A DNA stretch of 64,000 bases from Xiphias gladius (GCF_016859285.1 NC_053417.1:21560706-21624705), one strand, 5' to 3'. Shown: positions 23,465 to 35,101, counted from the first letter of the stretch. The notes: generated by a model from the sequence alone, not told the origin. A program made the numbers and translations.

Positions 23465-24512
23465 GTTAAAGAAGCACAAAAAGAGGTATTTTCAGCCCTT
23501 TCCTCTTATCTGTCATCGGGAACATCTGTACTCTCCACCGGAAATATCTCACACCTTCGCTGTATCGTTTATCCCAGGCTTTTCTCCACTTGGATGTATC
23601 ACCAGTTCTGAGGACCAGCAGTAAAAGTTGCAACCGGCTTCAGCCATTACATATTTAAGCCCTGTATTACCTACCATGTCTGTATAACCCTATATGTGTT
23701 GTCTGTTCACTTTTTGTTGGATAGGGAGGTAATGTCTGTGTCAGTGTGAGCGTGCACATGCATAAATGAACTCAGCGTTTTTGCACCACGGTTTTCAAAA
23801 CTGAGCTGTGATCCACCTCAGATATATAAGGTAAACATTTGTAGTAAGTAGCGTCTGTGAAAACTCATCCATTAGTTCGTACAGTGGTACACTGGTCACA
23901 TTATGCTGTATCAGATCTAGAAATTTTTGACTGTGAATGCTATACCTCAGTACAAAGCTACTGCCTTCAGTTTTAGTGTAAGAGAGTGCCTCTTTAGAAG
24001 GAAGCTATATACAGCCTTAATCTGTCCTCACATTCTTTCTTAAAATGACTTATTTTAACATTCCCAGCTAATATGCTTCCTTTCTGTGTCTATCTGAAAA
24101 GATGTAGTAGTAATTTTATTTTTAGATGTCATTTAAGCATATTAAATATGAATGTAATTTTGGCATGGGCAGACACAAGCTATAAGAAGTAATGAAATAT
24201 TTCCTGTAGCCCTATTAATAGTGCAGCAGCTACAGTGTCTCTGTGCTTTTCCTCTGTGACAATTATTCCATTATTCTCTTAAATGATGCCTATTTGTATA
24301 TGTTGCCTTCTACCAAATAACAGCTTGAATATATTCAGCCTCCCACGGTGATAATATAAAGCTGATCACATTTGAACGCCACAAAATTGATGCTTATTTC
24401 AAACACAAAGAGATGAAGCGCTGAACGACACTGGATATTTTGCTGAGCTTTTATGCTATTGAGTTTCTTCGTAAGGAAAAGCAAATCGGTTTTGTACCTC
24501 TGATACAATAAA
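23465..24512 (+). terminator. pfkfb2: pfkfb2 3' UTR with poly(A) signal
   Basis: After the TGA at 23462-23464 there is about 1 kb without coding signal, ending in AATAAA at 24507-24512 ('gatacaataaagatactg'). The transcript end is inferred to lie 10-30 bp beyond it. Confidence 0.6.
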
Positions 24513-24838
24513 GATACTGTATGTTAAGTGCTGCCTTGATAGTATCCATATGGATGACATCCATTCAGATAACTTTTAGTCCTGATAATAAAATAAATCA
24601 TTTGGAAAAGTGCGCTTATTTACAGGACTACAAGACTGTGACATTAGTAATCAAGAGTATTTCCAACATTTTAGCGTATACTGTACACAATATGCAAAAT
24701 TATGTTATGTTAATATGTAAGGATTGGCAATAGATTTGGATGCCTCAAAAACAGCTTTAATGTTAATGCACACTGTTATGTAAGTGTTTCATTAAATGAA
24801 GTTCATTTTCTGCTATTTTAACATGGAGTTTTTTGTCC

Positions 24839-24839
<1 letters not shown>

Positions 24840-24903
<64 letters not shown>

Positions 24904-24914
24904 TGTGTGTGTGT
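24840..24914. repeat. (GT)n microsatellite
   Basis: This is a near-perfect GT tract of about 75 bp with one TT interruption near 24901. Open frames through it (VCVCVC) are artefacts. Confidence 0.97.
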
Positions 24915-26094
24915 TCCTTCCTGTCTGCTAAACCTCATGTCCTTAAAGAGCCAGACTCACTCACATCACAGGGACCCAGTGACTTCTCAGTGTCTGACAC
25001 ACATCTTCCACAACATAATCTAGACTTGGGAGTGACTCGTTTTTGGTAAGAATACTATACAGTGCATCCGGGTGAATTAAATTGTCAAGGGTACAAATGA
25101 TGAAACTCAGCGCAACGTTTCAGTCCACTCTGTTTGTATGATAAGATGCTCTCAGATATTCTAACTGATCTAACACTGACGTAGTTTTATTTTTTTCAAT
25201 TTTTCTTTTTTTTAAATAACCAACATTATCACTGAGTCACTCATGTAAAGCATGTAAAGTTCTGATTTAAACGTTATGATTTTTCTACATTCACTGAATG
25301 TTTAAAATTATGTAACTTGCTTTAAATGAAGCAATTAGTAATTGTAGTAATTTACTTCCAAAGGCTGCTGAATGAGTCATCTGGGAGATTGAGGAGGAGA
25401 GGGTCAAACAATCTGTTTTATTTCAGAGAATTTAATCTTCAAGTTACTTTGACGCCTGAAATGATCCTTGAATGAGTGGATTCAGATAAAAAGCCCTGAT
25501 TATGTTCCATGCAGATTAAAAATGCTAAACAAAAAATAGGCTACAGATACTTAAAAGGAAAGGATGGGTACACTAATATATTAGTCATTCTGAGCTTTAG
25601 TAGTAAAAATACACAGAAATGGACACACATTTATGTAATTGTATGCTTTAGTTAACTATGCTTTAACCGGATTACACTTACATCTAACGGTCTAAGTGCA
25701 TCAAGGTGCCCATCAGGCCATGAAGGTTTGGGTCACAGCGAGGTCTGTAGCTGACATAAAGTTTTAATATCGTCAGGCAGGAACGCTTCTTCATTAGTGT
25801 GAGGAGTCAAAACATCCCCACCGCTGTGTGTGTGTCAGGGGCAGAGGGACTGTAATGTGGTGATATTGCCTTCTTACCTGCCTTAACACACGGAGAAACT
25901 GAATCAACGCTGGGCAGAAGTGAAAATAACATTTGTTTACAAGCTGTGCAACTTTTAGGTAGTTTTTACTTGAATATTACGCTCATACTACACTTCCTTT
26001 TAGATTATGGAAATACTCTGTTAGATCCTTTTTTTTTTTTTTGATATTTTTGACAGACACATACCCGTCATATAGCTGCGTCACCTATTCTGTA
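24915..26094. other. Intergenic DNA without recognised features
   Basis: This AT-rich intergenic sequence lies between the pfkfb2 end and the Tc1-like element. It has a T-run at 26030-26042. No gene was seen. Confidence 0.6.
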
Positions 26095-27675
26095 CAGTGG
26101 CATGAGAAAGTTTGGGCAGCCCTGTTCAAAATTCCTTTTGCTGTGAACAGTTAAGCGAATAAAAGAGATTGATCTCCTAAAGGGGTAAATTTGAGATGAC
26201 ACATTTCTTTAATATTTTAAGCGGGAATACTTTTCCATCTTTTACAGTTTCAAAATGACTAACCAAAGGGAATGGGCCAAAAACAGAGCACCCTCCATGT
26301 TCAGTACTTAGTATCACCCCCCTCAGCAAGTGTAAAAGCTTGTAAATGCTTTTTGTAACCAGCTAAGAGTCTTTCGTTTCTTGTTTAAAGACTTTTTGCC
26401 CATTCTTCCTTGCAATAGGCTTCTACTTCTGTGAGATTTTCGGGCAGTTGCACATGCACTGCTCTTTTTAGGTCTACCCACAGATTTTTGATGTTTACGT
26501 CACGGGACTGTGAGGGCCATGGCAAAACCTTCGGCTTGCACCTCTTGAGGTAGCCCAGTGTGGATTTTGAGGCGAGTATAGGATCATTATCCTGTTGTAG
26601 AAGCCAGCCCTTTTACTTTCAGCTTTTTTTAACAGATGGTGTGATGTTGGCTTCCAGACTTTGCTGGTATTTAATTGGATCCATTCTTCCCTCAGCCGGC
26701 GACATGTTCCCTGTGTCACTGGCTGTAACACGAGACGAAAGCTTGATTGATCCATCCCTATGCTTAACAGTTGGAGAGGAGTTCTTTACATGAAATTCTG
26801 CAACCTTTTTTCTCCAAACATACCTTTGCTCGTTTTGGCCAAAAAGTTATATTTTAACTTCATCAGTCCACAGGACCTGTTTCCAAAATGCATCAGGCTC
26901 GTTTAGATGTTCCTTCTGCCGCTGAAGTTTGTGGTGAGGATGCAGGACAGGTTTTCTTCTAATGAATCTTCCATGAAGGTCCCAGTAGAACAGTGCACCA
27001 TCACTCCAGAGTCTGCAAAATCTTCCTGAAGGTTTTTTATAGTCAAATGGGGGTTTCAATTTGCCTTTCTAGCAATCCGGCGAGCAGTTCTCTCGGAAAG
27101 TTTTCTTGCTCTCCCAGGCCTCAACTAGACCTCCTGTTACCTGCCTTTTCTTAATTACATTATGAACTGAGGAACCTGAAAACACTTCAGGTACCTGAAA
27201 ACACTTTACTATCTTCTTACATCCTTCTCCTGCTCCGTGGGCGTCAGTTATTTTAATTTTCAGAGTGGCAGGCAGCTGCTTAGAGGAGCCCATGGCTGCT
27301 GATTGTCAGGACAAGGTTAGAGGAGTCAGTATTTATAAACTTTTGGAATTTGCTTTACCTGGCCTTTCCTAATGACGACTGTGACAAGCCATAGCCCTAG
27401 AAAGCTAATTAATGTCCGAGACGTTGGTAAAAAATTAACTCAAATCTCTTGGTGTGCCCAAACCTTTGTATGGTGCTCATTTCTTTTTCATTTTTTCTCA
27501 ATCTAAACTTGTACAAAACAAAAATAATCCACTAATCTAGTTTAAAATTCTGAAAAGATTGTTTCACCTTTAACTTCAGGCGTTTTTTGGAGATCAGTTC
27601 ATCCTCTTATCACTTAACTATTCCCGGTAACAGAACTTTTTTGGCCAGGGGTGTCCAGACCTTTTTGTGCCACTG
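26095..27675 (-). mobile_element. Decayed Tc1/mariner-like DNA transposon
   Basis: The ends are inverted repeats. The left end is CAGTGGCATGAGAAAGTTTG, and the right end reads on the minus strand CAGTGGCACAAAAAGGTCTG. Both are flanked by TA (26093-26094 and 27676-27677), the Tc1/mariner target duplication. A second, internal copy of the end motif lies at about 27449-27480 ('ggtgtgcccaaacctttgta'), in direct orientation with the right outer end, as in IR/DR-type fish Tc1 elements. The length of 1.58 kb is normal for the family. The inside encodes a broken transposase on the minus strand. The element is the main occupant of the space between pfkfb2 and the SCR gene. Confidence 0.9.
26330..27293 (-). 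pseudogene. Tc1-like transposase pseudogene
   Basis: Reading leftwards from an ATG at 27293, the N-terminal part (MGSSKQLPATLKIKITDAHG) looks like the helix-turn-helix region of Tc1 transposases. In the same frame there is a stop at about 27066-27068, then PSGRFCRLWSDGALFYWDLH and WTDEVKI, which holds the first catalytic Asp. A second in-frame stop follows directly. The QQDNDPILASKS segment with the second Asp (about 26570-26605) lies beyond a frame change. The coding region is therefore dead, with at least two stops and a frameshift. The left boundary is approximate. Confidence 0.85.
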
Positions 27676-27699
27676 TAGATCGTTCCCTTTTTTTGCAAC

Positions 27700-28510
27700 A
27701 AAGCAGAACAACATCAAAAACATAAAACAAAAAAAGGCTGGTAATAACCTCACAGTCTAACCAGACCATATAACATCATAGACTCGAGAAGAAGCCGATA
27801 AGCAATTAGGCACAACTTCCCTTGGAAGTGTTAGCTGGTCGCATTGTGTACAATACACACAAAATCTCAGATGTAACACTTTTCAATATCCTCAATATCT
27901 CTCTACCTGGGAATGGAATAGGCCCATACTCCTCTAAACACATCTTCTCTACCAGATACACTACATTGCATGTAACCTGTTCATATGAAGCCATTTTGCA
28001 CATCATTTCAATCCATTCTTTAAAAGTAGACAAGGTGGAGGATTCTTCCACTTATGTAAAGTTATTCTACAACCAGAAATCATAGCAAGCAAACCACCTC
28101 TCATGTTTTGACAATTTAATACAATTTGGTAGTAATCCAAATAGACACAACGAAGGAGTGTATTCCTAACACCTTTTTCACAAAAGATACCATCTCTTTT
28201 CCACATATTTTCTGCTTACACAGAAGTATAACAGATGTACAAGGTTCCCCACTTCTTTACCACATCTCCAGCATGTGTCGTTGTCCCTTTGTTTTAGTTT
28301 TACCAGTTTACGAGTCCAGTAACCTCGATTGATGATCTTGTAAAGTATTAGTTGCGATTGTGCTGTGTGTGAATAAGCATAACAAGAAGCTATAAGGCTC
28401 CTCTGACAGTCATCGGTATCCTTTTCCCAACTACTTTTCAACCCTGCCAACATGGGCGACTGTGTTTCTCTGATATATTCATAAAATTTTTTATGCACCA
28501 CACTGTGTAT
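27700..28510 (-). mobile_element. LINE (L1/Tx1-like) ORF2 C-terminal fragment, degraded
   Basis: The minus-strand frame 28501-28178 encodes YKIINRGYWTRKLVKLKQRD, followed by CWRCGKEVGNLVHLLYFC. This is the zinc-knuckle-like reverse-transcriptase C-terminal region found in L1/Tx1-type LINEs. Further frames downstream (28206-28003, then 28051-27806) continue with a WKNPPPCLL segment and then FKEWIEMMCKMASYE, as expected of the ORF2 end, but in shifted frames. The copy is 5'-truncated and frameshifted. Its left limit is uncertain because it adjoins the Tc1-like element. Confidence 0.8.
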
Positions 28511-29669
28511 ATCTTTTTAGAAAGAGCCACTGAGTCACTTCAAGATGAAGCAATGCCCTCATGTGAACTGTTGTCACAGATAAAATACTTCAATGAGTTG
28601 CGAACCATCATGTCAGATTGTTCAAATTGAAAGCTTTTTAGAGGCCTGAGAGGGTAAAACTATCTAGTACGTTACACTGAAAAGGGAAGAGTGGAGGAAA
28701 AAACACATTTAAGTACCAAGATGGGAGCAGCTTTAACTTAAAAATAGCGCTAACACTTATTGGACTCATAATTTAATGCCCTGAAAGGCACAACTCTTTA
28801 TATTTCACATTTAGCAGGTAATATTGCACCTTTTTATTTGAACTTTATTTGAAAATAAGGCTTTTTAACCCTGTGGTATTCTCTTAAGTAAAGGAGTCAC
28901 AGCCGCAGTGACTCAAAACCATGTTGGCAGAGTTCTGTCGCAACTGCAACCACCACCACAGGAAATCCAGCCAACTTTCTGTGTAAATCAAAATTAACCA
29001 GAAATACAACAGTTCACTCACCACTGATGAAAGGGGCCGAAAAATCTGTGACTGGGTCATGAGACACGTACAGGGGAGCAATTTCTAGTGTTCCGGTTAT
29101 GAAAGACTTGTTTAGAACAAGTGGGGATGCAATTAAATTTCAGTCTTAAATGCAACTGTATTCTGGCCTTTCAAGCCCTGTTTGTAATTCAGGCTTATTA
29201 ATAGTATTTATTAGTCCAAAGGCCCAAAATTAACAAACAATTATTGTGTACCTATTGTGTATTGTCACATACACGCTGTGTGTATTGATTTGGCCTGATT
29301 AGGATTGTGTTTTTTGCCCTTACAGTTATTCATGTAGATCCACGTCATACATTCAGGAGTTCTGTTTGAGAGGTAAATGGATGATTATCACAGTTTGTTT
29401 CTCAATAAAGTGAAAGTATATCTTTGACAGTACCTCTCAAGGTGCTTGTTAACCAGCGGGAGATCAGACTTAGATTTTGATACCCAGCTTTGGTTTTTTT
29501 TTAAGTTTTCTTTTCTTGTTTGTATCATTGTTTTTGTTTGTTTGTTTTGTTTGTTTGACAGTGCTCACTGTCCCACTATTGTTTCATGCCGTCTTCTTGT
29601 TTTTCATGTCTGTGATAGTGTCATTGGAGTCAGCTGCGGGGCTGCTCCCCTTGAGATCCACCCTTCCCC
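28511..29669. other. Upstream region of the SCR gene
   Basis: No gene was seen. From about 29518 to 29562 there is a run of TGTTTGTTTG units that resemble forkhead (Fox) sites, although simple-repeat origin is equally likely. The region ends at the TATA box at 29670. Confidence 0.5.
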
Positions 29670-29676
29670 TATAAAT
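29670..29676 (+). promoter_or_regulatory. TATA box of the SCR gene
   Basis: TATAAAT lies 79 bp upstream of the ATG at 29749. It predicts a start site near 29700 and a 5' UTR of about 50 bp. A TATA-driven, short-leader promoter fits a strongly expressed secreted plasma protein gene. Confidence 0.65.
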
Positions 29677-29748
29677 CACTTCATCCGGGCCGCCTGCTGC
29701 CACTTTTTAAATCCGCCTTTCGAGCACCGAACGACACAGACGACAACC

Positions 29749-32278
29749 ATGAAGAGTGTCGCTTGGCATATTCTGGCCTTATGCTTTGCCTTACCTGCGT
29801 CAGGTAAATGAAACAAAGAATATCCCTATGTCGCAGATTGTTGTTGTTTTTTTAACTGACTGGTGTTGGTCTTCCAAAAAAAAAAAAAAAGCTCAGGTAC
29901 CAAAGAGATGTTCAGCACCGCTGGAATATCCCCACACCAGACTAGACAAGAAATTTACCAGCAGACAGAAGTTCGGCAGTGGGGAGAAGGTTTACTACGA
30001 CTGCGCCGAGGACTTCACTCCATCCAGAGGCAGCCGGGCTGTGCAGTGTGTTGAGGGAAAATGGACCAAGGTGACTCTAAAATGCGAAAGTAAGTACTGG
30101 ACACACTTGCCGTCTACTCTTATCGGTAATAAAAAAAAAAAAATTAAAAAAAAAGACGGTGAAATTTTGTGTGTGTGTGTTTGATTTTTCTCCCCCCCCA
30201 TGCAAACGATTGATTTCAGTGAGATACTCGCGGGGCTTTTATGTGACTTTTAGTTTTTATTTAAAGTGCCAACAGCTCAGGAGCAGCCTGGCGTCCCCTA
30301 GCGGCCATGTGGGGAAACCTACCTGCTTGTCCCATCGCAGTAACTCAGGTTACTGAAATTTAAAGACAAAGAACAAAAAAATAATACTCACCCCCCCCCC
30401 CAAAGAAATAAAAATAAATAAAATCTGAATGATGCTTTAGAATTGGGGGAAGGGGACTAATTGGCAGCTGTAATTGTTCCTCCTGTCTATACTGCTCCTG
30501 AATCACAATCAGCTTTATTCTGCTGTGCTTTATGTCTCCATACAATATATACAGTGTGCTTCGATTCATATTTGACAATGATGATTGATATTTACATGTT
30601 AAGGCACAGACACACGCGAGTGTGAAAGGTGAACGGAGATAAGTGTCTTGAAAACCACCGATACCGACCGCCACTAGTTTGTATTCAGCTTTGGACTTTC
30701 TACTGCATTTCTGCATCTGTATTTGTCTGAAAGCAGAACTAGTTTTAATTCCTCGTGTTGTAAAGACACAGTGCAAAACTCCCTCATTACCTGGACCCGC
30801 TGGCATTGATAGCTCTGAAAGAAAATAAGGAAATCTGTATCCCATTGTCACAGGGAGTTTGTCCCAATGTCAACTGAGGAGGTGAGATATTTGCAACAGA
30901 TTTGTCTTGTTTTGATTTACTGAATACACCGTTAAAGACATTTAGCTTTTTTGATGTTTTTTTTTTTTTTAATGTTTTCATATTGTAGTCTTAAAGTAGA
31001 CTTTGAATAACAGTCTACTCTGCTACCCATCAACAACAGGCTACTACCCAAGATAAAACACCTGTTCTAATTCAAATAACAGGACTGCAGCACAAGCGCA
31101 AACTGTCTGAAAGTAACACTGGAAATTTTATCTCCATAGACTCCCCTACAACCTAACACAAAATATTTTGATCCCAGTGTGAGACAGAGTTGACAGATCG
31201 TTCAGTGTTTTGCTCAAGGACACTTGGGCAAGACGGGGTTCTCTTAAGCTTGAGCCCCCACAAGCAAAAGTACTGCATATCGCCTGTACAGTTCACACAC
31301 CTCACAAATTCCAGCATCATCTTGTAAACAGCACCAACTCCCCGAGGTTGGTGAGGAAGATTTGCAGCAGCTTTATTTGTGTTGTTTTGCAACTTGGTAA
31401 AATAAAGGCGTATTTTTTTTTTTTTTTTTTTTTCTTCTTTCATCTGAAAAATGAAAAATTTCACCCTTGATTCCAGTGCTGATTGGCCATTTCTCTCTCT
31501 CATTTCTCAGAGAGATCCTGTGGCAACGCTGGGGATCTACCGAATGGGCAGTTCCAGTATGAAGGGAATTCCTTCCTCGGAGAGAAAGTGTACGCTGTAT
31601 GCAATGAGGGGTAAGTTGTACCATAAGAAGCTCATGCAAAACTTGCTCAGAATACGCCACTGAATTTGTGTGTGTGACTATACAGTATGTCTCTGTGTTG
31701 ACAGATACACTCTGAAAGGACTGAACTACATGATATGCAAGAAATCTGGATGGACTGGTGAATTCCCGGTTTGTGACGGTGGGTACATTGGAGTATTCTT
31801 ACGAAACCCAGTCACACCCAGTATTATCGAAACCGTCATATTCTTTGCCCTCTGTGGTTGGCAGTACCTTGAGATACTTTGAAGTGGGCGTTATTGTGTT
31901 TTTAAAAATGAGTAACAGTTTCCTGAGCGTGATGTACAATGAAGGTATTTTTGTTGAGCCCTTAAGTCCTTTAAACATATTTTCCATTGCCAGTATTGCC
32001 ATGCTGAGTTATTCAGTGTAAAGTCATGCCTATGTGTTATTTTGGATCCAATTTTAAATGAGCAAGTCATGTTTTTTGGATTTTGCCGGGCGTCCAGAGC
32101 TAAACCCTCCTACCCAGTAGCACATTTTCCTCAAAGTGTAGTAGGATTGTGAGTTTCAGATACCCCCAGAACGGCCCCAGCGGTTGTGTGCTGTACTCTA
32201 ACATCTATATTTCACTTATGTGCTCTGACGTTTTATTTAAATTTTCGGTGTATTTACAAATTTTCAGGGGCTTAAACC

Positions 32279-32311
<33 letters not shown>

Positions 32312-35101
32312 TGTGTGTTAGTACGCCATCAACAGTAATGGAATGTAACTAAGTACTTTTACTTACATACTGTGGTTGAGTAAAAATTATGTTTCAGCAC
32401 TTACATTCCATGCTACTTCATTCTTCTTCCCCATACTCCATTTTTAGAGGGAGATATTGTACCTTTTTACTCCACTACATTTAACAGCTGTAGTTACTAG
32501 TTACTTTACATGCTAACATTTTACATTCAAGCTTATAAAGTATGATGCTCTGCCATAGCTAACTACCTAAGAGTATGCAAAATGGTTAATTAACTTCACC
32601 TTAAACACCACCAACATTAAAAGGCGTTGGAGTTTAACATTTACAGGGCCCATTTCTCTGTATTGCGTACTCTTGCTTTTTTTTTTCTATTCTTTAGTTC
32701 ATTTTGCTGATTAATACTCTTAATCAAATAAGATACTGAATGCAGGACTTTTACTTGTAATGGAGTATTTTTACATTGTTGTATTGCTACTTAAAGTAAA
32801 AGTAGCAATAGTCATGTTAATTCATGTTAATGAGTCTGATTATCTTATCAGAGGGAGAGACCACCTGCTCCAGCCCTGCGGTGGCCAACTCTGTCAAGGG
32901 CAGTGGAGATGTTTCTGTGTACCGGGTGGGAGACAACGTGACCTTCGCCTGCAGTCATGGTTTCCAGCTGGCCGGAGCTCCGCAGGTCACTTGTGGCCCC
33001 AGTGGCCTGTGGCAGCCTCAGCCCCCTCAGTGTCTGCCTTCACCTGATGGTAAAACTGAACAGTCATCGATCAAAGAAAGTAAGTTAGTATTTCTCCTGG
33101 AAAGCCAACTGTGCGGCTCTGGCAGAAGAACAAATGATCAGCATGGCAAGCCAATGAAAGCAGATTAAGTTTTTAAACTGACCCCTTCTCTCCAGCAGGT
33201 GGATGCGGTGTGCCACCAATCATCAGCAACTCAAACGCCAACCTCGCTGACAAGTACATCACACTGACGTCTTTTGCCTCTGGTGACAGAGTCCATTACA
33301 CGTGTGACGTTGGATACATTCAAGCAGGCGGCAGCAGGTACCGCACGTGTAAGGACGGAAAGTGGACACCACTGTTCCTGAAATGTGAACGTAAGAACTT
33401 TGTTCCCTCACAGTCAAGCCTTGGTGTAAAGCTTGGTAAATGCTTCTGTACATTACTGAGGAGCTTATTTTTGAGGTCTTGCACAAGTCTGCACAACTGT
33501 AGTAATATTGTTGTGATCACCAGACACGACTCTGATTCATAAATTGACCCGATTTTTGACTCATCAGTTGCCAGACCCCGTCATTTTTTTTTTTTTTTTT
33601 AAAAGGATGATTTTATATTTTAGGCTGACCATTTTGCTAAGAAAGCTGTAGTGTTGATTTTTAATAGTTCTGTTTTTTTTTTTTTTGAATCTTTTCATAA
33701 TTTATAAACATAGACTCAAGGATACTTCTATATCAGGGCTTCATCTATCAGTGTGAAAATGTCTGCTTGTATCTCACTTACTTTATCGTTGCATATTTAT
33801 GCGGTGCAGACCTTTCGCATTAAATTGCTGCAACAGCCTTACTTTAACAAAATTAAAAAATGATAGGGAATCCTTTTTTTATAATAACTTAACTCAAGCA
33901 AGTTTCAAGCCTCAAATAAACCTGCATATTGTGGAAAATATAAAACTCTACGTAGTAAATGTAAAAACACCAGGACTTTTTTTTTTTTTCACACTTTTCA
34001 CTGCTGACCCTTGCACTGTATTGTATCATCTCCAATTGCAGTGGACATAAATATAAAAACAGTATTTTTAAAATTTTATTTTAAAATTCATAATGTCCTG
34101 TCAAATTCTTAAAACTTTCTTTCTTCTTCTTCAAAAGCCAAGGTGTGTGGTTCTGCAGGAGAGATTCTAAATGGACAGTTCACATACACTGGAGTAGAGT
34201 TCGGAGACACTGCAACAGCTATCTGTGATGAGGGGTAGGACATAGTGTTTATATTCTACTTATTGAACTTTTGCATTCTCCTGAACTGTGACTGTAAATT
34301 TATGCTTTACATGCATCCTGTCATCAGGTACAGTCCTGTAGGAAAGGTAACCAGAAACTGCATGAGTAACGGCTGGGATGGACGTGTTCCTGTTTGTGAA
34401 GGTGCAGCGAACAAACATTTTAGCTCGATTTTTAAAATTTTGATTTATTTTTTTTCTTAGCAATTTTTTTAAAAACGACTCTCTCTTCCAGCTGTGGTTT
34501 GTGAAGACCCTCCAGAAGTGACAAATGCAGAGATGAAAGACCCTCAGGAGCCACCTTACACATACAGGAGCGTTGTTCACTATCATTGTCGTGTGGGAAC
34601 CCTTATTGGACAAAGGGAGATTTGGTGTACCGAGCATGGGACGTGGAGCGCACCGCCTCCTAGATGCACAGGTCCTAGATACTATTAGTGTCTCAGTAAT
34701 CTTGATACAACTTTTACTTTTTACTTTTTTGCCATAAACGGAACAAAAACTGAGGCCCTTCTCTCCGCAGTAATGACATGTCCATCTCCAAATGTGCCCA
34801 GCGCCTACTGGATGGGACCGCACAATAACCTGTATCAGTACAGGGACACTATATCAATTGCGTGTAACCCAGGTTACGCCAGGATCGGCCCGAGCACCGT
34901 TACCTGTGGTGGTGATGGCCGATGGTCCCCTGGTCTCCCCATATGTAGACGCACATGTAAGTGAACAACTTTGTTGTATATGAGGCACTTGATATAGTTT
35001 TTTTTACCACCTTGAATTTTACAACACTGAAATTGATTACTTTTTTTTTTTTCCCCCTCCCAGCACGTCACAGGCACTGGAGGAGCAAATATGCTAGCTA
35101 A
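29749..35101 (+). CDS. Secreted complement-regulator-like protein, seven SCR/sushi domains
   Basis: Exons: 29749-29803, 29892-30089, 31511-31610, 31705-31778, 32852-33079 (or end 33049), 33199-33390, 34138-34234, 34328-34401, 34492-34671, 34771-34956, 35064-35101. They total 1422 bases, 473 residues, all phase-consistent. Exon 1 encodes a signal peptide (MKSVAWHILALCFALPAS). The modules are: SCR1 exon 2, SCR2 exons 3+4, SCR3 exon 5, SCR4 exon 6, SCR5 exons 7+8, SCR6 exon 9, SCR7 exon 10. Each has four Cys and a late Trp (for example KWTKVTLKC and RWSPGLPIC). SCR2 and SCR5 are split after the CNEG/CDEG motif, a split seen in mammalian RCA genes. The last exon adds a basic tail (SRHRHWRSKYAS) with no membrane or GPI signal, so the product is probably soluble. 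It resembles C4BP-alpha or factor H-like proteins. Its place next to pfkfb2 matches the human PFKFB2-C4BPB-C4BPA order, but orthology is not proven. Confidence 0.9.
30090..31510 (+). other. Intron of the SCR gene
   Basis: This 1.4 kb intron runs from GTAAGT (30090) to TTTCTCAG (31510). It holds A-runs (about 30130-30155), a C-run near 30391 and a T-run near 31413-31433. Open frames on both strands here have no family motifs. Confidence 0.7.
32279..32312. repeat. (TG)n microsatellite
   Basis: About 16 TG units lie within an intron of the SCR gene, next to an interspersed repeat. Confidence 0.9.
32330..32810. repeat. Interspersed repeat of the 'tacttaagtaaaagta' type, copy 1
   Basis: Its ends are rich in 'taactaagtacttttactta' and 'cttaaagtaaaagtagcaat', which are roughly complementary. 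Internal words include 'tactccactacatttaacag' and 'caggacttttacttgtaatg'. The same family, in the opposite orientation, is at about 57995-58830. I recognise this as a common fish repeat, probably a non-autonomous DNA element. Confidence 0.65.
33391..34137 (+). other. Intron of the SCR gene
   Basis: The intron runs from GTAAGA (33391) to CTTCAAAAG (34137). It contains T-runs at 33586-33600, 33673-33686 and 33978-33989. Nothing else was recognised. Confidence 0.75.

Larger units (their letters stand above)
31779..32851 (+). other. Intron of the SCR gene carrying a repeat
   Basis: The intron lies between SCR2 and SCR3. It contains a (TG)n tract at about 32279-32312 and the interspersed repeat at 32330-32810, which together fill about half of it. 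Confidence 0.7.

Noticed and set aside
24796..25049. VCVCVC-rich open frames
   Set aside because: They are translations of the GT microsatellite at 24840-24914.
30360..30851. Minus-strand 163-codon frame in the SCR gene intron
   Set aside because: It starts and ends in low-complexity sequence (poly-G/Phe-rich end), lacks any motif, and lies in an intron.
34494..34688. SCR6 exon as the normal end of the SCR gene
   Set aside because: A phase-matched SCR7 exon and tail follow with good acceptors (CTCCGCAG, CTCCCAG), so the stop at 34686-34688 is treated only as a possible isoform.
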